Shown here: in pieces, positions 7,974-14,948 of the stretch
Layout of the letters: every line of letters starts with the position of its first letter
Numbering within the stretch: position 1 is the stretch's first letter
NCBI GenBank assembly: GCA_017457045.1
Contig: JAFTIF010000008.1
Span: 1-37,947 of the forward strand
Reading direction: 5' to 3'
From: Bacilli bacterium
Lineage (GTDB): Bacteria; Bacillota_I; Bacilli_A; RFN20; UBA1709
Length of the DNA: 37,947 bases
Made by a program: the position numbers and the translations under genes
The notes under the pieces: generated by a model
The model's input: the letters and a program-made list of their open reading frames with translations, nothing else
What the model was told of the DNA's origin: nothing
Databases searched by the model: none

Positions 7974-8618
7974 ATGAATTTTGATAAAAAAGAATTAAAT
8001 ATAATTTTGGATGCTCTTGAATTCGGAGATTATTACAATTTACACGATAATGTGTTCTACGACCAAATAGTTTGTCCTTTTAAAATTAAATATAAAAAAG
8101 AATTCTTTTATGATTATGGAGCAACTAAAGGCGTACTTGCATTTAAAAATTTAGGTTTTGTTATTAAAATACCTTTTGTATGTAATGATGATTGGGATTT
8201 TAGTGGAGCAGAGTGTGAAAATGGTTGGGATTATTGTCAAGTAGAAGCAGATAAATATAAAATGGCAAGCACCTCTGGTGTAGAGAATTGTTTTGCAGAG
8301 ACACAATATATTACCTCTATTGACGGACATCCAATCTATATTCAAGAATTCGCAACAATGTTTGAAAAAGGAGAGTCAGCTTCATCTTGTCATAATGAAG
8401 CAGATTTAGAAAAAGTTAAAAGTTTATGTAAATCAAATAATTATGATTGTTTTAATACAATATGGTTAAGTGATGTGTTTAATTTTTTTGGAGAGCAATT
8501 ATTTTATAAACTAATGAATTTCATTGCTGATTATGATATTAGAGATTTACATAATGGAAATATTGGTTACATAGGAATGCGTCCAGTATTAGTTGATTAC
8601 TCATCTTTTAATGACTAA
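7974..8618 (+). CDS. Protein-kinase-like fold, degenerate (hypothetical)
   Basis: 214 residues. Start at ATG 7974 follows AGAGGTG; an upstream in-frame ATG at 7956 has none. Near the C-terminus is DYDIRDLHNGNIGY then PVLVDYSSF. This looks like the HRDxxxxN catalytic loop and a DFG-like metal site of kinases; earlier VLAFKNLGFVIKIPF could be the beta-3 Lys strand. No Gly-rich loop is clear. I infer a small atypical or inactive kinase. Confidence 0.5.
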   Translation: MNFDKKELNIILDALEFGDYYNLHDNVFYDQIVCPFKIKYKKEFFYDYGATKGVLAFKNLGFVIKIPFVCNDDWDFSGAECENGWDYCQVEADKYKMASTSGVENCFAETQYITSIDGHPIYIQEFATMFEKGESASSCHNEADLEKVKSLCKSNNYDCFNTIWLSDVFNFFGEQLFYKLMNFIADYDIRDLHNGNIGYIGMRPVLVDYSSFND

Positions 8619-8619
8619 T

Positions 8620-8649
8620 TTGTTTTATTTTAAAAAATATTATATAATT
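8620..8649 (+). promoter_or_regulatory. Promoter for gene at 8680
   Basis: TTGTTT, 18-nt T/A-tract spacer, TATAAT; slightly off the usual spacing. Confidence 0.6.
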
Positions 8650-8679
8650 AAAATGTAAAAAACAAAGAGGTGATTTGAA

Positions 8680-8970
8680 ATGTTAAAACAATATATTGAT
8701 TTTGATGTTAAGCATCCTTTCAAAACTTTCATTACTGACCCTGCTTATGATGGAAGATTTAACGGTGTAACAAGGGCAATAATGCAAAGCGATGAAAATA
8801 AAGAAAAGGTGTTAAAAAGAGCAAGAGAAAATACCTATTGGTTAACTTCAAGAGCACATGCTTTAGAAGAAGCCCTAGAATATTATAATTTAACTAAATC
8901 TGACTTCACTGGAAGTGATTATTATCAACTAATTCAGTGGACACAAGGAGTCAGGAATTGATTTTTTTAA
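8680..8970 (+). CDS. Hypothetical protein, about 96 residues
   Basis: AGAGGTG site before ATG. The first stop met is TGA at 8959-8961; if TGA is Trp, two Phe codons and a TAA follow, ending at 8970. The TGA lies inside the -35 box of the next promoter. Mixed helical sequence with RARENTYWLTSRAHALEEALEYY. Not recognised. Confidence 0.62.
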
Positions 8971-8986
8971 AAAAATTTGATATAAT
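8958..8986 (+). promoter_or_regulatory. Promoter for gene at 9024
   Basis: TTGATT, 17-nt T/A tract, TATAAT. Confidence 0.8.
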
Positions 8987-9023
8987 AATAATGTAATAAA
9001 TAAAAGAAAAGGAGAGAAAAAAT

Positions 9024-9419
9024 ATGGAAAAGAAAATTACAAAAAGAGATTATTATGAAATGTTAAAAGAAATAGTTTACCCAACAAATGCAGATTGCGA
9101 AATGACAGTTGAACAAGGAGAATTAATTGAATTCTTAGATAAACAAATCGCATTAATTGATTCAAAGGCAGAAAAAGCAAAAGCAAGAAATGCTGAAAAG
9201 AAAGCTAATGGAGATGAATTAAGAGAAGTAGTTCAAAGTGTTTTAACTGATGAATTCCAAACAATTGACGCTATCGTAGCTCAAATTGAAGGAGAAGAAG
9301 TTACAAAAGCAAAAGTAACAGCAAGATTAACTGCACTTGTTAACAATGGTATCGCTGAAAAAACAGATGTAAAAGATGACGAAGGTAGAAAATTAAAAGC
9401 ATACAAATTAGTTGCTTAA
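9024..9419 (+). CDS. Winged-helix-like DNA-binding protein, paralogue of 35137
   Basis: 131 residues. N-terminal KRDYYEMLKEIV, an E/K-rich linker (60-75), then about 60 residues with a helix-turn-helix pattern (DAIVAQIEGEEVTKAKVTARLTALVNNGIAEK) and a Lys-rich end. The gene at 35137 has the same plan (KRDYFSRLIEIV, linker, HTH-like region). Such proteins are common in phages of low-GC bacteria. Strong AGGAGAG ribosome site and own promoter and terminator, so possibly abundant. Confidence 0.65.
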   Translation: MEKKITKRDYYEMLKEIVYPTNADCEMTVEQGELIEFLDKQIALIDSKAEKAKARNAEKKANGDELREVVQSVLTDEFQTIDAIVAQIEGEEVTKAKVTARLTALVNNGIAEKTDVKDDEGRKLKAYKLVA

Positions 9420-9428
9420 TAAATAAAC

Positions 9429-9460
9429 AAGGCGGGAGTAATTATACCCCGCCTATTTTG
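9429..9460 (+). terminator. Rho-independent terminator
   Basis: GGCGGG stem paired with CCCGCC across an 11-nt loop, then TATTTTG. Confidence 0.75.
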
Positions 9461-9480
9461 CTATGAAAGGAGTATATCAA

Positions 9481-10275
9481 ATGAAATATTGTGTAGACTA
9501 CTATAAACATGTTGCAGGATTAGACAAAGCAGATGAATATATTATAAAATACTCTAATAAAAATGATGTTCTTATAGATTTTTTAGAAAAAAATAAAACT
9601 AAAAGAGTTAATTTACAAATAGAAGAACCATTAACAGATATAGAATTAAAATTATTAAAACCAATTTACTTAGCTTTTCCTAATCTATGTTTAAGATTTG
9701 AGTCATATGATGAAGATATTTTAGAAAGTGTTTTAGAAAGCGGAATTCCATTTTTCTTCGGAAATCGTGTAAATGATTGGGACACTTTTATAGGATTAGT
9801 GCAATCAGGAATATCAGATATCTATGTTGTAGAAGATTTATGCTTCGATTTAGAGAGGGTTGCTGCGGTTGCCGCACAATATGATGTCAAATTAAGAACA
9901 TATGCTAATGTTGCACAATCAACTTGGAAAGATACTATTGATATTAAAAAATTCTGGATTAGACCTGAAGATGTTGAAATATATGAAAAATATATAGACA
10001 CACTAGAATTCTTTGGAACCGCACAACAAGTTGGAGTGCTTTTAAAAGTGTATAAAGAAGATAAAAAATGGTTTGGTCAATTAAAAGAAATTATTTTTGG
10101 TCTAAAAACAGACTTAGATAGTCGCTATATTGTTCCTCGTTTTGCAGAACAAAGGGTGTCTTGTAAAAAAGAATGTCTTAAAGGTGGAAAATGTAAGATC
10201 TGTGAGCGTGTGGTTGATCTATCTCATTCATTAAAAGATGCTAATTTAATTATAACACAAAAGAAAAATGATTAA
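9481..10275 (+). CDS. TIM-barrel-like phage protein with C-terminal Cys cluster
   Basis: 264 residues starting at ATG 9481 behind GAAAGGAG. Alternating strand/helix pattern (VNLQI, LCLRF, IPFFF, DIYVVEDL, KLRTYANV, KKFWIRPED, LEFFG) suggests a barrel like peptidase U32-related proteins. C-terminal C-x3-C-x5-C-x2-C at about residues 225-240 may hold a metal. It could be a distant relative of the gene at 23573. Function unknown. Confidence 0.6.
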   Translation: MKYCVDYYKHVAGLDKADEYIIKYSNKNDVLIDFLEKNKTKRVNLQIEEPLTDIELKLLKPIYLAFPNLCLRFESYDEDILESVLESGIPFFFGNRVNDWDTFIGLVQSGISDIYVVEDLCFDLERVAAVAAQYDVKLRTYANVAQSTWKDTIDIKKFWIRPEDVEIYEKYIDTLEFFGTAQQVGVLLKVYKEDKKWFGQLKEIIFGLKTDLDSRYIVPRFAEQRVSCKKECLKGGKCKICERVVDLSHSLKDANLIITQKKND

Positions 10276-10276
10276 T

Positions 10277-10305
10277 TTGATTTTTAAAATAAAAAATAAT
10301 ATAAT
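10277..10305 (+). promoter_or_regulatory. Promoter for gene at 10336
   Basis: TTGATT, 17 nt, TATAAT. Confidence 0.8.
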
Positions 10306-10335
10306 AATAATATAAATAAAAAAGGAGGAAAAGAT

Positions 10336-10644
10336 ATGGCATTAAAAGGAACTATATTAAAGAAAGAAATTACTGACAAAATCTTAGAAACTTTTGAAGG
10401 CAGTTTTTTATACAATGATGGGAAAGAAATAAGAATTCCAGGGCTAGAAGATGGACAAGAACTTCAAGTAAAAGTAGCATTAACTTGTGCAAAAACAAAT
10501 GTATCTCCAAATGGAGAAAATGCGTTGCCAGGTGAAGATATGACTACAAAAACACCAGTGTCTAATGTATCTCAGGCATCAGTGGAAGTGACTCAAGAAG
10601 AAAAAGATAATATTAAGAAAATGATGGAAGTATTAGGATTATAA
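10336..10644 (+). CDS. Hypothetical protein, 102 residues
   Basis: Strong AAAGGAGG site. N-terminal helix (MALKGTILKKEITDKILETF), a beta-like middle (RIPGLEDGQELQVKVALTC), a Pro/Thr/Ser linker and a short C-terminal helix. Not recognised. Confidence 0.6.
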   Translation: MALKGTILKKEITDKILETFEGSFLYNDGKEIRIPGLEDGQELQVKVALTCAKTNVSPNGENALPGEDMTTKTPVSNVSQASVEVTQEEKDNIKKMMEVLGL

Positions 10645-10654
10645 TAAATTTTAC

Positions 10655-10683
10655 TTTATTTTTTAAAAAAATTTTGTTATAAT
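10655..10683 (+). promoter_or_regulatory. Promoter for gene at 10715
   Basis: TTTATT, 17-nt T/A tract, TATAAT. Confidence 0.65.
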
Positions 10684-10714
10684 ATTTATATAAATGTAAG
10701 GGAGGAATTTTATT

Positions 10715-10930
10715 ATGGAAAAAGATTTAAAAATGGTATTCACATTAGATGATGAAGAAGACGAAGTTATTACTGTACCTTACTATGTTGTTACCTATGT
10801 AGACGACTGTCTTCGCACACATATAGCAACAGTGAAAGAAGAATGGTATTTACGCTTCTTAGAGGATAGATATTACATCAAAGATTGCAAACGCATTGGT
10901 TTTGAAATACTTGACAAAGAAGAAAAATAA
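10715..10930 (+). CDS. Hypothetical acidic protein, 71 residues
   Basis: Strong AGGGAGG site. Starts with an acidic stretch (LDDEEDE), then beta-like VPYYVVTYVDD and a Cys near the C-terminus. The promoter of the next RNA unit overlaps its last codons. Not recognised. Confidence 0.6.
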   Translation: MEKDLKMVFTLDDEEDEVITVPYYVVTYVDDCLRTHIATVKEEWYLRFLEDRYYIKDCKRIGFEILDKEEK

Positions 10931-10939
10931 TGATATAAT
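10911..10939 (+). promoter_or_regulatory. Promoter for the tRNA-Cys/ncRNA unit
   Basis: TTGACA, 17 nt, TATAAT. The -35 box is coding sequence of the preceding gene. This is a near-consensus site and starts the RNA-rich region. Confidence 0.85.
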
Positions 10940-11024
10940 ATAAATGAAGATGAAAATCTTCAAACATACCTTTAATAATAGGTTCTATCGCATATCCTTT
11001 CGTAAGATAAAAAGCGTGTTCCAT

Positions 11025-11100
11025 GCACCCTTAGCCAAGTTGGTTAAGGCAAGGGACTGCAACTCCCTGATCGCTGGTTCAAATCCAGCAGGGTGCTCCA
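11025..11100 (+). tRNA. tRNA-Cys(GCA)
   Basis: Full cloverleaf: acceptor GCACCCT/AGGGTGC, anticodon loop CTGCAAC, T loop TTCAAAT, encoded CCA. Confidence 0.95.
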
Positions 11101-11937
11101 ATATGTCGCTGAGAATAACGGTCCTAGGTAACCGAGCGAGTGAAACTCTCGCCCATGCGGCTCCATATGCTAACATGAGAAAGCCTTCCCGTGGCGTTAG
11201 CGTTTTCACTAATTTCTCAGGGGCAATACAGCAATTTTCATTATCAAATGGATAACAAGTTTAGGCGGGTTCGTCTTCTATTTGAATGGACGAGAAAACC
11301 TGCCCAAGTAGTACTAACAAAGGAAGCCCCTTGTAAATATTTCCAATGTTGGTTTTTATTTTTTATTATTTTTATTTCAATGAGGGATGAACTGCAACGA
11401 AAATGTATCTAATATATTTAGTGACTATATCTCTTGTGTTTTATGGAAACATAGCCAAAGTTAAATAGGTTTTAAGAGGATAGAAAGGCTTCTATCGCCC
11501 TCGATATTTATTTTAGAGATGCGACTAGCATAGGCTTAAGATGAATATAAGAATGCCTCAACAATTCTTATATTTAAAGTATTTTGCGATAAATAGAAAG
11601 GTCCGCCGCCAAAAACGGCAATGAGATGTAAGAGGTTGCCGCCTTACTAAAAAACAAATTTAATTTTATGTGAAAGTAAAAATGGAGTAGAAATAAATGC
11701 AGATGCAATACTATTAATGGTGTAATACCCTATTCTTCATATTATAAAGAGGTTTAGAAGTATTCCTGTCTGCAAGTTATTAAATTTTATAGAAGTAAAT
11801 AGGAAATTCCGCTTCCTATACCGGCAGAAATGCTTAAGGGTAGACTAGGGAAACCTATTAGTAAGACGGATAATTTTTTCTTGCTATTGAGTCGATGTGT
11901 TGTATCCTGGGACAGGCGGACCAGGACTTCTATTCAT
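11101..11937 (+). ncRNA. Long structured non-coding stretch between tRNA-Cys and tRNA-Arg
   Basis: 837 nt without a credible gene in any frame (no ribosome sites, even allowing TGA as Trp). Many local stems are visible, for example GGCGGGTT with AACCTGCC around 11252-11304 enclosing TCGTC/GACGA, GCTAAC/GTTAGC near 11170-11200, TGAGAAA/TTTCTCA, TCCTGG/CCAGGA near 11905, and CGGCAA/TTGCCG near 11615. Length, folding and tRNA flanks recall the GOLLD and ROOL classes of large phage RNAs, which also lie by tRNA genes. That family assignment is a guess. Confidence 0.6.
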
Positions 11938-12012
11938 TTCCTTATAGGCTAATAGATAAACCAACAGGCTACGAACCTGTTATTCGAGGTTCGAATCCTC
12001 GTGAGGAGACCA
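11938..12012 (+). tRNA. tRNA-Arg(ACG)
   Basis: Acceptor TTCCTTA/TGAGGAG with G-U pairs, anticodon loop CTACGAA, T arm CGAGG/CCTCG, encoded CCA. Confidence 0.88.
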
Positions 12013-12050
12013 TTTTAAGTATCTATGATTACCAAAAAGCATTAAAATTA

Positions 12051-12079
12051 TTGACTTTTTAAAAAAATTATAATATAAT
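12051..12079 (+). promoter_or_regulatory. Promoter for gene at 12111
   Basis: TTGACT, 17 nt with A tract, TATAAT. Confidence 0.82.
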
Positions 12080-12110
12080 ATTTATATAAATAAAAAAGGA
12101 GTGGTGAGCA

Positions 12111-12299
12111 GTGGGTAAAAATATAATTAAAGCAATTGATGAAAATGGAAACACTTTTATTTATAGAGATTTAAAAGAAGCTAGCCAAGCAATAGAAAAA
12201 TATAGTAAAATGGAAGATTGGAAAATCCAATTATATATTGCATACGCAATTACTAGTAATAAAAAAGCATTTAAACATAAATGGATGCGAGTAAAATAA
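12111..12299 (+). CDS. Small protein with NUMOD1-like segment
   Basis: 62 residues starting at GTG 12111, 8 bases after AAAGGAG. NGNTFIYRDLKEASQAI followed by KHKWMRVK resembles the short DNA-binding repeats (NUMOD1) at the end of homing endonucleases, but no nuclease domain is present. Could be a nuclease remnant or a small DNA-binding protein. Confidence 0.55.
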   Translation: MGKNIIKAIDENGNTFIYRDLKEASQAIEKYSKMEDWKIQLYIAYAITSNKKAFKHKWMRVK

Positions 12300-12305
12300 T
12301 TTTTA

Positions 12306-12334
12306 TTGATTTTTTTAAAAAAATATAATATAAT
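12306..12334 (+). promoter_or_regulatory. Promoter for genes at 12371 and 12584
   Basis: TTGATT, 17-nt T/A tract, TATAAT. Confidence 0.8.
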
Positions 12335-12370
12335 ATATATGTAAATATAAAAGAAAGGAAGTTGAAAGTT

Positions 12371-12568
12371 ATGGCTAAAAGAAAAGGTAAGAGCGGTAGT
12401 GGAGAAATGCAATATTCTATCACTCAAGCAAACTTAGATAAAAAAGGAAAAACAAATAAGAAGCTAAGATTAAACCCTATGGCAGCAAAATATCTATCAA
12501 CAAAAGGAAAAGAATTAAAGGCTGCTGGAGAAGCTTGGTTTAATGAACATTGTAAAAAAACCTCTTAA
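12371..12568 (+). CDS. Small basic protein, 65 residues
   Basis: Starts at ATG 12371 after AAAGGAAG. Very rich in Lys (AKRKGKSGSG; KKGKTNKKLR), so probably binds nucleic acid. Sits 15 bases upstream of the next gene in a two-gene unit. Not recognised. Confidence 0.55.
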   Translation: MAKRKGKSGSGEMQYSITQANLDKKGKTNKKLRLNPMAAKYLSTKGKELKAAGEAWFNEHCKKTS

Positions 12569-12583
12569 TAGGAGGTGAGACCT

Positions 12584-12784
12584 ATGGCTTTACACAAAGC
12601 AATTGCCAGTGGAAAAGAACATAGAATAGAATATGGAACTAAAGGACAGCCCTATGCTAAATCAGTTGATAAAACTTGTAGAAACCATGGGCGCTGCTAT
12701 TGGTGCTATAAAAATAGAAAATTTAAGCAAGATGCGATGGACAAACTTACAAAAAAAGAAGTTCAAGATTTTCTAGTTAAGTAA
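12584..12784 (+). CDS. Small Cys-containing protein, 66 residues
   Basis: Start at ATG 12584 with AGGAGGTG 7 bases upstream. TCRNHGRCYWCYKNRKFK may be a three- or four-ligand zinc knuckle. Basic overall. This pattern is common in small phage proteins of unknown role. Confidence 0.6.
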   Translation: MALHKAIASGKEHRIEYGTKGQPYAKSVDKTCRNHGRCYWCYKNRKFKQDAMDKLTKKEVQDFLVK

Positions 12785-12795
12785 AGACATTTCAT

Positions 12796-12824
12796 TTGAT
12801 TATTTTAAAAAATTATGTTATAAT
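12796..12824 (+). promoter_or_regulatory. Promoter for tRNA-fMet/Leu unit
   Basis: TTGATT, 17 nt, TATAAT, with no coding sequence downstream; it drives RNA genes. Confidence 0.8.
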
Positions 12825-12829
12825 AAATA

Positions 12830-13014
12830 TATAAAATAAAAGAAAAAAGGAGTTTGTGAAACCCACTAAGTGAACAGGGTAATGCTTAAACAGAGGTTCT
12901 CCTTTATTAAAAACTACGGCAATAAGTCCACTTATTTATGGTTCGGTGGTGACGTTCGTCCTTAAACATGAAACCAGCCTATTAGGTCAGGTGTATAATA
13001 GACCTTCTATATAT
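12830..13014 (+). ncRNA. Structured leader ahead of tRNA-fMet
   Basis: No gene. AAGGAG at about 12847 can pair with CTCCTT at 12899-12904, and AATAAGT/ACTTATT forms a tight hairpin near 12930. Probably cut away during tRNA maturation or a separate small RNA. Confidence 0.45.
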
Positions 13015-13093
13015 CGCGGAGTGGAGCAGTCTGGTCAGCTCGCTAGGCTCATAACCTAGAGGTCGTTGGTTCGAATCCAACCTACCGCAACCA
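13015..13093 (+). tRNA. Initiator-like tRNA-Met(CAT)
   Basis: Begins CGCGGAGTGGAGCAG like bacterial initiator tRNAs, has the C1/A72 mismatch and loop CTCATAA. Oddities: an extra base in the 3' acceptor strand (bulged A) and only two G-C pairs at the bottom of the anticodon stem instead of three. Confidence 0.85.
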
Positions 13094-13094
13094 T

Positions 13095-13182
13095 GGGAGA
13101 GTGGCGGAATAGGTAGACGCACGGGACTTAAAATCCCGTATCGGTTAACGGTGTGAGGGTTCAAGTCCCTCCTCTCCCACCA
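13095..13182 (+). tRNA. tRNA-Leu(TAA)
   Basis: Class II tRNA with long variable arm, acceptor GGGAGAG/CTCTCCC, anticodon loop CTTAAAA, encoded CCA. Confidence 0.95.
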
Positions 13183-13190
13183 TATTATAC

Positions 13191-13320
13191 GGCTTATGGG
13201 AATAAGAGATTGAAATTGAGTAGGTTCGAAACTATAATAAAGTAAAGGGAAACGTTATAAGTTAGTAGTCTTCGAAGGGAAAACTTATAATCTGGGGTTC
13301 GAGTCCTCAGTGGGCCATCA
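13191..13320 (+). ncRNA. tRNA-like element with no recognisable anticodon arm
   Basis: A good T arm (TGGGG, loop TTCGAGT, CCTCA) and a 3' acceptor strand GTGGGCC then ATCA. GGCTTAT at 13191-13197 pairs with that strand using G-U pairs. The 90 nt between lack a normal D arm or anticodon arm; TTATAAG/CTTATAA pair near 13256-13290. It could be a tRNA mimic, an intron-bearing or decayed tRNA, or chance pairing. Confidence 0.4.
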
Positions 13321-13324
13321 ATAT

Positions 13325-13398
13325 GTCATAATAGCTTAAAGTAAAGCAACCTTATAGAAATAAGGAAGATATGAGTTCAAATCTCATTTATGGCTACC
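13325..13398 (+). ncRNA. Divergent tRNA-like element
   Basis: Cloverleaf-like: acceptor GTCATAA/TTATGGC, D arm GCTT/AAGC with a 6-nt loop, anticodon-like arm CCTTA/TAAGG with a 6-nt loop TAGAAA, T arm ATGAG/CTCAT with loop TTCAAAT. The 3' end reads TACC, not CCA. The short loops make normal decoding doubtful. Confidence 0.5.
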
Positions 13399-13424
13399 TA
13401 TATCACATAACCTTCCTATAAAAC

Positions 13425-13496
13425 GTGATTTGCGGGCTTTAAAGCTCGCTAAGAGAAGACTATATTATAATCTTTTCTTAGGGGGTTTTAAATCAC
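13425..13496 (+). ncRNA. Three-way-junction RNA element
   Basis: Closed by GTGATTT/AAATCAC (7 bp) and enclosing two hairpins: GCGGGC/GCTCGC (loop TTTAAA) and a 10-bp arm TAAGAGAAGA/TCTTTTCTTA. It lies 8 bases before the tmRNA, so may be a processing or regulatory element. Confidence 0.5.
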
Positions 13497-13504
13497 CAAT
13501 TTAT

Positions 13505-13923
13505 GGGGTTGTCATGGTTTCGACAGGAATGAATGAAAATCGCAATACAGGTCGCAGGAATGCGTTAAATCCAAAATTTAAAAAATAAATGGAAACATTG
13601 TAAAAAATATTGCTAATAAAGTTAAATCTTTATTCTCTTTCAATAGAGTAGTATTCGCGTAATATTAAGCAACTTTTATGTTAGTATCAGTAAGCAATCA
13701 GAGAAAGCATAATCGTATTAACTGACAAAGATTGCCGCACAAACAAGTTTATTCTAATGGGCTCTTGTGTGAAGACAACTTCAACATTAGAACTTGCTCT
13801 TGAGATTTGTATATGGTAAAGAGTAAAGATAGAACGGTATACACAAAACCTGTAAGGTAAGAATGAGATTTGTGGTTAGTAAGGATTTTTTGGACACGGG
13901 TTCGACTCCCGTCAGCTCCACCA
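13505..13923 (+). ncRNA. ssrA: tmRNA (transfer-messenger RNA)
   Basis: The 5' end GGGGTTGTCATGGTTTCGAC and the 3' end CGGGTTCGACTCCCGTCAGC with TCCACCA are the tmRNA signature; acceptor GGGGTTG pairs with CAGCTCC. Length 419 nt. A likely tag frame runs 13591-13661: 23 residues beginning GNIVKNIANK and ending FNRVVFA, then TAA. A Gly or Ala resume codon and a hydrophobic end are usual; ending in FA rather than LAA resembles Mollicutes tags. It would free ribosomes stalled on cut or damaged messages. The exact resume codon is inferred. Confidence 0.92.
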
Positions 13924-13926
13924 TAT

Positions 13927-14001
13927 TGCCCGGTAGCCAAGCGGTAAGGCACGAGACTTTGACTCTCGCATGCGGTAGTTCGAATCTACCCCGGGCAACC
14001 A
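13927..14001 (+). tRNA. tRNA-Gln(TTG)
   Basis: Acceptor TGCCCGG/CCGGGCA, anticodon loop CTTTGAC, T loop TTCGAAT, encoded CCA. Starts four bases after the tmRNA. Confidence 0.95.
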
Positions 14002-14025
14002 ATTTTAATAATAGGAGGTCTTTTA

Positions 14026-14394
14026 ATGAAAAGAATACAGAAAATTGAAGATTATCAATTAAAAGAGTTGCAATTAGAAAGACTTTATATAAATAAATAC
14101 GATTTAAGTTTAATTTATTCTTATGAACTTAATAGATATTGGAAAGAATTTTTCTTTGATATAATTGTAGAATTATCTAAAAAAGAAGGTTCTACAATCC
14201 ATATAAGTTCTAATAATGTGTTTAACGATTTAAAAAAAGATTATAAACATATTATTAAAATCTTTAATCTTAATATAGATTTTAAAGATTATATAGAATT
14301 AAATGACTATTTATCATTACATGAGTGGTTAAAAGATAATCCTAATAATGATATTATATATCAAGACTGTATATATCTTTATACTGATAATTAG
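14026..14394 (+). CDS. Hypothetical protein, 122 residues
   Basis: AGGAGGTC site 8 bases before ATG. Helical, with many Tyr and Asn (ELNRYWKEFFFDIIVELSKK). Ends in TAG at 14392-14394, which shares two bases with the next tRNA. It lies in the tRNA array directly before the UCA-anticodon tRNA. Not recognised. Confidence 0.65.
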   Translation: MKRIQKIEDYQLKELQLERLYINKYDLSLIYSYELNRYWKEFFFDIIVELSKKEGSTIHISSNNVFNDLKKDYKHIIKIFNLNIDFKDYIELNDYLSLHEWLKDNPNNDIIYQDCIYLYTDN

Positions 14395-14489
14395 GGGCTT
14401 AGTGTAATGGTAGCACAGCGGTCTTCAAAACCGTAAAGCGGGGGTCTCCAAAGCCCCAGGTGTGGGTTCGAATCCTACAGCCCCTGCCA
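14393..14489 (+). tRNA. Suppressor tRNA-Trp(TCA) with a second anticodon-like arm
   Basis: 97 nt. Acceptor AGGGGCT/AGCCCCT and discriminator G as in tRNA-Trp; D arm like that of the phage tRNA-Trp(CCA). The anticodon arm is GCGGT, loop CTTCAAA, ACCGT: anticodon TCA at 14425-14427, reading UGA (and possibly UGG by wobble). The variable region (14435-14461, 27 nt) holds a second perfect 5-bp, 7-nt-loop hairpin, GGGGT, CTCCAAA, GCCCC, whose loop equals the tRNA-Trp(CCA) anticodon loop (CCA at 14448-14450). T arm GTGGG/CCTAC. tRNA-Sec also has UCA, a long arm and G73, but acceptor length, D arm and TGA codon context favour Trp. Confidence 0.88.
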
Positions 14490-14948
14490 TTTAATTTTTA
14501 TGGCACTAGTATCACACCTCCTCGTGGTTGTGCTGGGTAATTCTAAGTGATACAAATAAAACAACAAAATGACTGAACGCCTTTTTGACGAGGTAAGGTA
14601 CTGCCCAAGGGGGTTGAAATGCCCTGAAGGTCGATGGACGCATGTCGAGGGTAGGTCTGAAGATGAGTTTAGCCGTGAGAAGTGAAGCTAGGCGGACAAG
14701 GTGGCAAACTTGCAGGTATGGGTTTCGACTTAATATATTTGCAAGACGAGTTGCCTTCAGGTTGAAAGAAGTCGAGGCCCAGGCGCTGATGTATAAGAAA
14801 TCCTGAAAATGTATGGCGAAAAAGAGAAACGCATACTCGAGTCAATGCATCAGTTGGAAGTAATCGAGAATCTTCCTGTCGTGAGACATATTCATAAGAG
14901 TAACGAGGAACAAGTTAAACTGACAGATGTAGTTGTTTTATCTTTTAT
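14490..14948 (+). ncRNA. Structured non-coding stretch between tRNA-Trp(TCA) and tRNA-Phe
   Basis: 459 nt, GC content above the surroundings, no credible gene. Multiple short complementary segments, many purine-rich GNRA-like turns and repeated TCGA boxes (GTCGATGG, GTCGAGGG, TTTCGACT, GTCGAGGC, CTCGAGTC). Probably a folded RNA. No family recognised. Confidence 0.5.

Noticed and set aside
10944..11412. Overlapping ORFs across tRNA-Cys and the following non-coding region (both strands)
   Set aside because: They run through a perfect tRNA, lack ribosome sites, and the minus-strand one (with GFEPA-like text) is the usual artefact of reading a tRNA T arm backwards.
12982..14048. Minus and plus ORFs over tRNA-fMet, tRNA-Leu, tmRNA and tRNA-Gln
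   Set aside because: They are shadows of RNA genes; typical spurious phrases such as GRLDSNQRP and GRFELPHARV come from antisense tRNA sequence.
14393..14489. tRNA-Sec instead of tRNA-Trp
   Set aside because: UCA anticodon, G73 and a long variable arm fit Sec, but the acceptor stem, D arm and A1-U72 pair match the phage tRNA-Trp, TGA codons fall at conserved Trp positions, and ten TGA in one tail protein is not credible as selenocysteine.
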